Positions 1-8,240 of a stretch of DNA of 26,961 bases are shown here, piece by piece. The position numbers and the translations under genes were made by a program. Location: the NCBI GenBank assembly GCA_001662425.1, contig BDDC01001395.1, forward strand, positions 1 through 26,961. The letters run 5' to 3'. This DNA is from Chlamydomonas sphaeroides. Its lineage: Eukaryota > Chlorophyta > Chlorophyceae > Chlamydomonadales > Chlamydomonadaceae. The notes under the pieces were generated by a model, which was not told the DNA's origin, ran no database searches, and worked only from the letters and a program-made list of their open reading frames with translations. Numbering within the stretch: the first letter of the stretch is position 1; each line of letters begins with the position of its first letter.

Positions 1-9
1 GTAACCCCA

Positions 10-139
10 TGCTAACAACGAACTCGGCCCCGGCACAGCACACCCTCGGTTCAACGCGTAGACGTACCATATGTAGTAGATGAGTAGTGTGTGTGTGTTC
101 CAGTGTTAGGTAGCACAGAACCCCACACGCGGCACAGCA
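10..139. repeat. Dispersed repeat, copy A (two modules)
   Basis: Two modules here (10-47 and 95-139) recur in the same order inside intron 4 of the LOV-kinase gene (10877-10920 and 11044-11088). The second module, which contains gttaggtagcacagaacccc, is identical over 45 bases in both places. The first is about 85% alike by eye. The gap between modules differs (47 versus 123 bases), which suggests an old interspersed element with internal gain or loss. A shorter relative sharing aaccccacacgcggcac lies at 10023-10039. No terminal inverted repeats or coding capacity were recognised, so the class is unknown. Confidence 0.7.
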
Positions 140-357
140 GTGTGTGTGTGCGTGTTCAGAAATAGGTAACCTACAGTGTGGGGGGACAGGGGGACGGGTG
201 CGGGGCATAGTTGCAATCCGAGTGGAGTTGGGGACTCATTGGCGAGCGGCCTGCAGCCGGGCCTCCCCGCCCGCGCACCTCCGCGTTTGCGTGCCCACGC
301 CGCCATACCGCGCCCCTCGCCTCTCCTCCTTTCACCCCCTTTCTACCCCCTCGGCAG

Positions 358-423
358 GTGGACCTGGCGATGCTCAGCATCCGCGGCTGCCCCGGCTGGC
401 GCCTGGTGCCGCCGCCCAGCTAG
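358..423 (+). CDS. Possible last exon of an upstream gene (partial)
   Basis: A long pyrimidine tract (about 315-353) ends in cggcag at 352-357, a good algal splice acceptor. The frame that follows reads 21 codons (VDLAMLSIRGCPGW...) to a TAG at 421-423. Everything upstream of the acceptor up to the window edge looks like intron or dispersed repeat, so no other exon of this gene is visible. The other two frames also stay open into the hexanucleotide array, giving Gly-Pro or Ala-Trp runs, so the true frame and stop are uncertain. No family is recognised. Confidence 0.25.
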   Translation: MDLAMLSIRGCPGWRLVPPPS

Positions 424-443
424 CGGCAGCAGCGAGCAGCGAG

Positions 444-626
444 GGGCCTGGGCCTGGGCCTGGGCCTGGGCCTGGGCCTGGGCCTGGGCCTGGGCCTGGG
501 CCTGGGCCTGGGCCTGGAACCGGAACTGGACCTGGGCCTGGGCCTGGAAATGGAACTGGGCCTGGAACTGGAACTGGAACTGGAACTGGAACTGGAACTG
601 GAACTGGGCCTAGGCCTAGGCCTGGG
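444..626. repeat. Hexanucleotide array, GGGCCT with GGAACT variants
   Basis: About twelve perfect GGGCCT units (444 to about 515) are followed by degenerate units (GGAACC, GGACCT, GGAAAT), then a run of GGAACT units, and finally GGGCCT/AGGCCT to about 626. Because the period is six, all frames are open through it, which creates spurious Gly-Pro, Leu-Glu and Ala-Trp ORFs. It lies just after the possible TAG at 421, so it is most simply read as 3' UTR or intergenic repeat. Confidence 0.9.
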
Positions 627-1520
627 TGCCGCTCTTGGGACGGGCTCTGCTCGCGGGCGGGGAGCTGCCCTACCTGCCGGCTGGCGTCCCCGGCAGCGGG
701 CGCAGAGGCGGCCGGTGGCGCAGGCTAGCGTGACGGGCAGTGGCTCCGCGTGCCCCACTGCGCGCCGCCGGACGTAGGCCAGCCGGCATGCTGGGCCAGC
801 ATGTTGGAGCTAGCCAGATGGGAGAGGTAGGAAGGAGCTTAGCCAGAGTGGTTGCCGGAGGGCAGGGCCGGCGGTGACCAGTTTGCGGTAGGCAGGGGTA
901 CTCTTAGCCGGCAGGGGCAGCAGGGCCGGCAGGACCGGCAAGGACCAGCAGGGCCGAGCAGCGGGGAGCAGCAGGCGGCGGGAAGGGTTTTTGGCGGTGT
1001 AGTGTGGTGCAGGCTGCGGGAGAGGTGGCTGGCGGAGCAGGATGGGCCCGGGTGGACGGGGCGGTTGTCGGGCACACGGTAGTGGCCGGCGGCGTGCTGC
1101 GGTCGCGGGCGTTTGCGTTTACTTTTTACATCGGAGGTGCGGAGGAGTAAGGCGTTAGCGCAGAGGCATACGCTGCTCAGGTAAAACCCCCATCGCAATC
1201 CCATTAGGCCACCCGCCGCGCCGGGGGGTGTCAGCGGGTGTCAGCGTTGATGGCGCCGGAGCCGCTGCGGAGCCAGCGGGGGGAAGCGTGCCGTGTATTT
1301 CACAAAGCCATCGTCTGACCAGAGAATGGCACTTTCGCTTATCAGAAAACTTACAGCTTAGTTAGGTGCGCTCAGTGATACGCTCAGCAACTCGCTGCCT
1401 GAAGTGAGCCTTACGACAGCCGCGCGCAGCCGGCGACACCTACACCCGAACAGCGCTTTGCTACTGCCACTGAACATTAGAGCAGCTATGTAACCACTAG
1501 CCTCTGCAACGAGTGGCGGC
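627..1520. other. Spacer upstream of the INTS11-like gene
   Basis: No convincing exon was found. There are short irregular repeats of gcagggccggcaggaccgg type (about 895-965). The 200 bases before the ATG at 1521 are less GC-rich and probably hold the 5' UTR and promoter of the INTS11-like gene. No TATA box or named regulatory motif can be assigned. A TGTAA (the usual algal polyadenylation word) occurs at 1489-1493 but is only 28 bases before the ATG, so it is unlikely to be the end of the upstream gene. Confidence 0.5.
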
Positions 1521-4500
1521 ATGTCCGCGATTGAGGTCCTGCCGCTCGGTAGGGCGCTGCCGTCCTCACACGGCGACCGCCATCCTGCTATCCAGACCCT
1601 CTTACATATCTCTTGCACGCAGGTGCGGGCCAGGATGTGGGGCGTTCGTGCTGCGTGGTGCGCATGGCGGGCCGCACCGTCATGTTCGACTGCGGCGCCC
1701 ACTTCGGCTACAGGTGATCAACCGGCTCGGGCTCGCGCCCGGAACAGCTGGCTGCCGGAATGCCGCCGAGCGCTGAGCCGCCACGCGGGGCCGTCAGCGG
1801 CGCAGCAAGCGTGACGCCGCCGCTGCCGCCGGGCAGAGGGTCCGTCAGCGTCGCCTGCACGCGGAACCCCTCTCAACCATGTTCCGGCGCAGAGTTACAA
1901 CCTGCTACATAACAACCCAGGGCGTGCCGCTCGGCTCGTGTTACTGTATGTTCCTATGTCTCAACACACCCCAGGGATGCGCGCCGCTTCCCCGAGTTCG
2001 GGCTGCTGTCGGTGGCGGGCCGCTTCACGGAGCTCATCGACGCGCTCGTCATCACCCACTTCCACACAGACCACATCGGGGCGCTGCCGTACTTTACGGA
2101 GGTATAGATCACGGCACACGCCGAGGCCGGCGGCACGGCCGCGCCCAATGATTCAAAACCGCGCGACAGCACGTGTCGTGTGCGGGCGTCACTCGTTCGC
2201 CTTTGCCAGCCACAACAGAGCCAAACCTTCAGCGTGCCGCTCCCGTTCGCCCCTTCCCCACCCAGGTGTGCGGCTACCGGGGGCCCATCCTCATGACCTA
2301 CCCCACCTTTGCCATCGCCCCCATGGTGCTGGAGGACTACGTCAAGGTGCAGCGGCAAGGGCCAGGAGCATACCCACACTATCGTTATCATTAAGTTATT
2401 GTGTCCACCATAACGAGCCCAGCATCACTGAAAGCGGTTCGACAGGCTAGCACACACACACGCACACACAATGATGTAAAAGCCACTCTGTCCACCATAA
2501 CGACGCAAACGTTACTCAAGGGGTCAGCAGGGCTGGGCTACATCGGCTATGCAGCGCTGGGACTGCAGAGCGCATGGCCGCCGGGAGCAAGAACCTCTCC
2601 CCCGGTCGCCGCAGGTCAACTCGGACCGCCCCGGCGAGCGGCTGCCGTACACGGAGCAGCACGTACGGGACTGCCTGCGGCGGGTCACGGCGGTGGACCT
2701 GAACCAGGTGGGGCGTGCGGGCGAGAGGCAGGGCTTGTGCTGTGCCGGGCGCCGCTGTCGCAGTGTGCCGTACCCGCGCCCCGCCTCACACCCTCCTAAT
2801 CTCCCCCTCCCCCTCCCCCTCCTCCTCCCAGGCCGTGGTGGTGTCTCCCGGGCTGTCCTTCACCTTCCACTACGCGGGCCATGTCCTGGGGGCGGCCATG
2901 GTGACAGCAGTGGCGGGCCACCTGACGGCGCTGTACACGGGTGGGGGCCGCGGGGAAGGGGGAGGGGCGCTGTACACGGGCGGGGGGTGCGGAGGGCGGG
3001 GGCGTGAGGGCTTGGGCTAGGGCGGGGCGGTGAGCGACCCAGGGCAGGCCTCGTGGGCAGGCCTCGGGCTCCGTCCCTCCTCACCTGGGGGCTGGGCCAC
3101 CCGACCGCGGGCTGCACACGGTTGCGGGGGCTCGGGGGGAGGGCTAGGGCTGGGGCTGGGGCTAGGGAGGGGGCGCGGTGAGCGACCCAGGGGAGGCCTG
3201 GGGCCCCCTGCCCCTTGCTTACCCGACCACCTTGGGGCCACCCGGCCGCACCGAACACGGGCGCGGGGAAGGGCGGGCGGGAGGTGGACCGCCGCCGTCG
3301 CGACGTCGGCGTCGCGAGGGGCGTCGGTCCGCTGCACACGCGGGCGCGGCCAGCGTGCGGGGCGGGAAGGGTAGCAGCCAGGGGGGCTTGCGGCGGCAGG
3401 GCGGCCCCAGCGGAGCAGCCTGGAAGGGAGGGCGGCGGGAGGACGCCCGCCGCAACAGCCGGCGTTGCGCGTGACGTAGCCGCCGGCCAGCAGACGGCGC
3501 TGCAACAGGCACATGAGGCAGCAGGCACATGAGGCAGCAGGCCCCGCAGCAGGCCACGCCAGCCGCCCGACCCCCTCCCTCCCCGCCCACACCCACCCGC
3601 AGGCGACTTCAACTCCTCCCCCGACCGCCACCTGGGCCCTGCCGACACCGCCGGCCTGGCCTTCCCCGGCGGCCCGCCCGGCTGCGCGCGCCCCGACGTG
3701 CTCATCTCCGAGGCCACGTACGGCGCCAGCCTGAGGGAGCCCAAGCGGGCGCGCGAGCGGTCGCTGCTGGGGGCGGTGCTGGAGGCGGTGGCGGGCGGCG
3801 GCAAGGCGAGTGGTGCAAGCGGGGAAGGGAGGGGCAGGGCTGGGGTTTGCGGCGGAGGGGCCACGTGGGGTGCATCCACCCGTGCCGAGAGTAGCTGGAG
3901 TTCGTCAACGTCGGCCCCGCCTCCACCTCCGCCCCCCAGGTCCTCATCCTCACCTACGCCATGGGTCGGGCCGAGGGACTGCTGGCACGTACCCTAGCCC
4001 CTCCCCGCCCTGCCCCCAACCAACTCCCCCCCCGCCGCCCCCCAGGTGCTCATCCCCACCTACGCCATGGGTCGGGCCCAGGAGCTGCTCATGCTGCTGA
4101 CCGACTGCTGGCAGCGGCAGGGCCTCAAGGTGGGCGTCGGGGCGGGGGTGACGGGTGCGCTGACAGGGGCCCGTAGCGGGCGACGCGGACCTCCTCCTCC
4201 ACTCCAACCTGCCGGGCCCTCGCCACCACGCCCTCTCCACGGCCGCAAGCACCACCCCTGCCGTCTCCACTCACCGCCCTCCGCAAAGCTCTCCCCAAAC
4301 CTCCTTCCCCCCAGGTGCCCATCTACTTCTCCTCCGCCATGGCCTCCCGCGCGCTCACCCACTACCAGCTGCTGCTCAACTGGACCAACGACAACGTGCG
4401 CAGGGGCGTGGTGGGAGCCGGCGTCAGCACGGGGGCAGACGACGGCGTGCGGAGGGGCGGGGCGGCGGCGGCGGCCGCGGGGCCGCCGCCGGCGGCGGCA

Positions 4501-6565
4501 GCTGTGAGGCCGGCGGCCGCGGGTGGGGCTGCGGGCGCCGCGCCTGCGGGCGGCTGCGGTGCTGGGCCCGCAAGGCGGGGCGAGGATGAGGGCCAGGGCG
4601 ACGGCGGGGGCAGCAGCAGCGGCGAGGAGGGCAGCGGAGCGGAGGAGGGCGGCCAGGCCGGCGGCCCAGCTGCAGGACACCGGCGGCGGCCGCGAGGTCG
4701 GCGGAGAGCGCTGCCGCCGGACATACGGCCTGCCGGCGGCGGTGGCGGGCCGAGCGCGGCTCTGGCAGCCGGCGGTCGGCCCGGCCCTGCTGGCGCCGTC
4801 GTGGCCGTGCCTGGCGGTGGCGGCGGCGGCGGCGCTGCACGCGCTGGCAGCGGCGCTGGCGTCGCCGGCGCCGCCGGCGGCCCCAGCGGCTGCGGCCTGG
4901 GGGTGTTCAGCGAGGCCGACGTGTACGGCATGTTCCGTACGCTACCGTGGGACCGCTCCCTGCTGCACGTGAGTACGGCGCTGCATTGGGTCACGGCCCT
5001 CACACGACCCAGACCCTCGCCCAGGCGGTGAGGGCGCGGGCGACCCAACCCGTCTCCCACTCGGTGCCTGCCGTGCCTCCGCCTCTCCCGCTCCCACTGC
5101 CCCCTGGCCTCTGGCCTCTGGCCCCTGGCCTCTAGCCCATGCCGCATGCCCTGCTCCCCCCCCCACAGGCACCCGGCCCCGCGGTGCTGTTTGCGTCGCC
5201 CGGCAACATCGCCAGCGGGGTGTCGCTGGAGGCATTCCGGGCCTGGGGCGGCAGCCCTCGCAACCTGGTGGTGCTCGCGGGCTACCAGGTCCGGGGTGAG
5301 GCCTAGGGTTGGGGCACGGGTCACATGTGACAAAACTTGGATGATTCCCATGACGAACGTTCATGGCCCCGACCGGTCCCATCTCGGTGCCGCACCGCCA
5401 CTTCCCTCTTTTGCCAACCCTGCCCTGCCCTCGCGCCTCTCCCCGCCAGGCACGCTGGGCGCCCGCCTCGAGTCGATGCAAACGCAGCCGGGCGCTGCCG
5501 CCGTGGACGTGCCAGGGGGAGGGCCCGCCGCCGGCAAAGTCGAGGTGCGGCGCAGTCGCCCACTGCCGCCCGCACATCCGCTAACCGTTGCCCCTGCTCC
5601 TCAGCCCCTGCCCGCTCTTGCGCAGTCTCTGCCACCCTTGCCACCCTTGCCACCCCTTGCCACCCTTGCCACCCTTGCCACCCTTGCCGCGCGCCGCCGT
5701 TGCTCCATGGCGCGGCGCCTTGTTCCGCCCGCCCTCAAGCCCCGACACGCCTCCCCGAGCCCAGCAGCGCCTGCCTCCTCCCACAGGTGCAGGTCCTCCC
5801 GCAAGGCCTCCTCCGCCCTCCTCCCCTCCTATAGCCACAGCCCCCTGCCCTGCAGCACCGCCCTCTGCCCCCGCTCCCGCCCATCTTGCCCCACGGGCCC
5901 ACATCATCGCAGCACTTCTCACCGCTTACACAATCCTCGCATGCTGCTGCCCCCTGTCCCCCAGGTCCGCTGCAAGGTGGCCATGCTGGCCTTCTCCGCC
6001 TGCTCATGCGCAGGCTCCCGCTGCCACCCACCGACACGCCCATGCCCAAAACCCGTGCTTACCCCCGTCTTTCCCTCCTCCCCCCGCAGGTCCGCTGCAA
6101 GGTGGCCATGCTGGCCTTCTCCGCGCACGCCGACCTGCGCGGCCTCATGGGGCTGGTGCGCCGCTGCCGGCCGCGGGCGGTGGTGCTGGTGCACGGCCAG
6201 CCCGCGCCCATGGAGTTCCTGCGGTGCGTCACGCCGCGGGCCACATGCTGCAAGTATGCATTGTTGTTTTGTTTATAAGATTTCACGTAACCCGCATGGT
6301 AGTAGGATTATGACAACGGCGACCAGCCCGCGCCCATAGAGTTCTTGTGGTGCGTCACGCTGCGGGTCTTGTGATCATGGCCCGTCAACGTGTGGTTATG
6401 GCCCCGTGATGCGTCCAACCCGCAGTGGCCGCATCCAGGCCAGCCTGGGCATTGAGTGCCACGCGCCCGCCACCGGCGAGCGAGTGCTGCTAAGCGCGCG
6501 GCGGGAGGTGCCGCTGGGCATCCGCCCGCAGCCGCTGGCGGCGGCGGCCGCCGGCGCCGCCAGCG

Positions 6566-6596
<31 letters not shown>

Positions 6597-7049
6597 TGGG
6601 GCTGCCGCCGCCGGCGGCACCGCGGCGCCGCTGCCGATGACGGCGCTGCCGCTGAGCGGCATTGTGGTGGCCAGGGTGGGGCAGCACGGCGCGCCGCCGG
6701 CCACGCCGGCGACGGCTGGCGCCGCCGCCGGCCAGGGCAGCAACGGCGCCGGCGGCACCGCCATCTCGGGCGTTGCCGCCAGCCAGCTGACGCTGGCGGA
6801 TGGCGCCGCCGCCGCCAGGGCGCTGCTGGCGGCGCAGCCTGGTCCTCGGCTGGCGCCCTACACCCTCACCTACGGGTGCACGCTGAGGCTCCGGCTGCCG
6901 CTGACGCTGACGCTGCCACGGACGCCCCACCCAGATGCCGGCGCCGCAGAGGGCCGTGCGGAAGGCGCCGAAGAGGGTTGCGGCACCAGCGGCCTGTCAG
7001 GCGAGGGCGAGGGCGCGGACCAGCCGGCCGCGACGGCAGCAGCAGCAGC

Positions 7050-7081
<32 letters not shown>

Positions 7082-7461
7082 CGCTGCGTGCTGCGCACCG
7101 GGCGCTGTGTGGCGCCGTGCCACACGGCTCGCTGTCACGTATGCCGTACATCGACGAGCAGGCCTTGTCCGTGTCGTACGGGTCCTTCGTCGCGCGGCTG
7201 GTCGTGGGCGGCGAGGGCGACGACGGTGGCGTGCGGGGCGGCGAGGGCGACGACGGCGGCGTGCGGGGCGGCGAGGGCGGGCAGGCGCAGGCGCAGGGCG
7301 AGGCGGGGGTGCAGGGAGCCGCAGTGGCGGGGGGCGCTGGCGGAGGACAGGGCGCGGCGGGCTGGGCGGTGGCACTGCGCTGCTGCTGGGCAGCGGCGGA
7401 GGCGCCCGCGGCTGCGCGCTGCCTGACGGCGCTGCGGGCTGGTCTGTGCGGCGCCATGTAG
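1521..7461 (+). CDS. INTS11: INTS11-type endonuclease (Integrator catalytic subunit)
   Basis: Metallo-beta-lactamase/beta-CASP RNA endonuclease of the CPSF73/INTS11 family. INTS11 cleaves snRNA precursors and nascent transcripts in the nucleus. Modelled exons: 1521-1548, 1623-1713, 1975-2101, 2266-2346, 2615-2707, 2832-2940, 3603-3805, 4046-4129, 4315-4968, 5169-5295, 5450-5544, 6090-6223, 6426-7461. Phases agree throughout, giving 953 aa. The ATG was chosen because exons 1-2 read MSAIEVLPLG-AGQDVGRSC, the typical INTS11 N-terminus. Metal ligands are present: HFHTDH (His68, His70, Asp72, His73), AGHVLG (His157), TGDF (Asp178), ISEATY (Glu213), FSAHAD (His577) and VHG (His599), so it should be catalytically active. 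INTS11 fits better than CPSF73 because of the N-terminus, the LPYFTE segment and the VLIPTYAMGRAQELL helix. Oddities: about 165 Ala/Gly-rich residues (about 303-467) interrupt the beta-CASP region; exon 13 adds a low-complexity tail of about 300 aa with GGEGDDGGVR repeats; intron 7 is GC-AG; several introns hold exon fragments. Animal INTS11 is about 600 aa, so this protein is much longer. Confidence 0.93.
2928..2980 (+). repeat. Echo of exon 6 tail in intron 6 (INTS11)
   Basis: The last bases of exon 6 plus its donor (gcgctgtacacggg, 2928-2941) recur exactly at 2967-2980, 39 bases downstream inside the intron. At the original site the exon ends at 2940 and the intron starts gtgggg. At the copy the donor GT has become GC (gggcgggg), so the copy would be a poor alternative donor. 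Confidence 0.7.
2941..3602 (+). other. INTS11 intron 6, with internal duplications
   Basis: A 662-base GC-rich intron. The segment ggtgagcgaccca at 3029-3041 returns at 3177-3189 with related flanks (gggcaggcct versus gggaggcctg; both run into CACC/CCGACC-rich sequence), so a unit of about 148 bases was duplicated and diverged. A 16-base unit (aggcacatgaggcagc) is repeated in tandem near 3510-3541. The acceptor is cacccgcag at 3602. Long minus-strand frames here are composition artefacts. Confidence 0.6.
3806..4045 (+). other. GC-AG intron 7 of INTS11 with a decoy exon
   Basis: Exon 7 ends ...GGGK with aag at 3803-3805, followed by gcgagt, the usual form of the rare GC-AG donor class. No GT nearby would keep the frame. 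Inside, 3930-3985 repeats the acceptor and first 45 bases of exon 8 (real copy at 4046). The decoy reads VLILTYAMGRAEGLL where the real exon reads VLIPTYAMGRAQELL, after its own cccccag. A GT at 3989 could serve as decoy donor, but inclusion of 3940-3988 (49 bases) would shift the frame. Confidence 0.75.
5629..5690 (+). repeat. 9-base tandem repeat (gccaccctt) in INTS11 intron 11
   Basis: About six copies of gccaccctt, with small length errors, in the 545-base intron 11 (5545-6089). They are C-rich on the sense strand, like many polypyrimidine stretches in this locus. No coding role. Confidence 0.85.
5965..5999 (+). repeat. Decoy copy of exon 12 start (INTS11)
   Basis: The 35 bases that open exon 12 (6090-6124, encoding VRCKVAMLAFSA) occur exactly at 5965-5999, preceded by their own pyrimidine-rich acceptor ctgtcccccag. 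After that the sequence diverges, so the catalytic His-Ala-Asp (His577) is present only in the downstream copy. The period is 125 bases. The real exon is assigned to 6090 because only it continues through HADLRG and VHG to a donor with the correct phase. Confidence 0.85.
6324..6373 (+). repeat. Decayed echo of exon 12 tail in INTS11 intron 12
   Basis: The end of exon 12 with its donor flank (6198-6247, starting cagcccgcgcccatgg) recurs at 6324-6373, 126 bases downstream. The first four differences are all C-to-T or G-to-A in the intronic copy, as expected for decay of unconstrained cytosines. The donor core gtgcgtcacg is kept. Reading the copy gives no continuous coding frame, so it is not an exon in this model. 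Confidence 0.8.
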
Positions 7462-8240
7462 GCCCCCTGCGGGTGGGGCCTGGGGCGGCGAGCAGGGCCG
7501 TAGCGTCGTGACCCCTGCCAGGAGAGCGACCGCCGCCACCGCAGGCCACCGCCGCCTCGACAGCGGTGAGCGGCGGAGCCGCAGCGGCCCGCAGCAGCAG
7601 TCCCGGTAACTCGGCAAGCCTCTGCGGAACCCGTGATATGATGGCAGCGGCGCGAGGGACGTAGTGGGGACGTGAGCTCACGGCCGCCGGGATCGGCGGG
7701 GCATGGCCGAGAATCGTGCGTCCTGCAGCCTTGGAGGCTCAATAGCTTGCGGTTGCGGACGTCATAGCAGACGTGTCTAGGAGCCACCACACCCAGAGTG
7801 GGCAAGCTCGGCGAGGAGCACTCCCCCCTGGTTACGACTTGTGCACTTGCAGTACGACAGGTACGTGGTTGCGCGGAGGCGGGTCTCTTGGTGCTTGTTG
7901 CCGCCTCAACGAATGGTGCCTTTCCTGACAGCGCGCGTCTTTCGCAGCGCTCGGAATTGACCTTGTGCTGTGAACCAGCGCTCTGCGAGCCACAGCTTGC
8001 ACGCGTCGCCCAGCCGTTGCAGTTTGGCCCTGTGAGCCACATTTTTGGAACGAGTATCAAGTCGTCTATAACTACTGACGACTTGGCGCTCGACGGTGGC
8101 CAGAGCCACAAGACGAGCGGAATCCCGTCCACAAAATTAAGCAAGCATGTTGCAACGCGCGTATCAGACTGACTTGGGCTAAAGAGCACGCCTGAAGCGC
8201 GGCCGGCGCCTAGAAGCGGGCGCCGGCCAGGAACCTCGCG
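7462..8240 (+). other. Spacer: INTS11 3' region and LOV-kinase 5' region
   Basis: A 779-base stretch without a gene. It should contain the INTS11 3' UTR and the promoter and 5' UTR of the LOV kinase. No TGTAA polyadenylation word was found here on the plus strand. A plus-strand frame from about 7798 to 8172 (124 codons) has no family features and is treated as chance. No light-regulatory motif can be named with confidence. Confidence 0.5.

Noticed and set aside
144..728. Gly-Pro/Gly-Thr repeat ORF over the hexanucleotide array
   Set aside because: All frames are open because the repeat length is a multiple of three; no flanking domain or splice logic favours this frame over the others.
2860..3879. 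Long minus-strand open frame (339 codons) opposite INTS11 introns 6-7
   Set aside because: Pro/Ala/Arg-rich with no domain; it overlaps well-supported plus-strand exons and arises from GC-rich intron sequence that rarely contains stops.
3940..3988. Treating the first VLIxTYAMGRA copy as the true INTS11 exon 8
   Set aside because: It lacks the continuation LMLLTDCWQRQGLK, and its only donor gives the wrong phase; the copy at 4046 fits the family and the frame.
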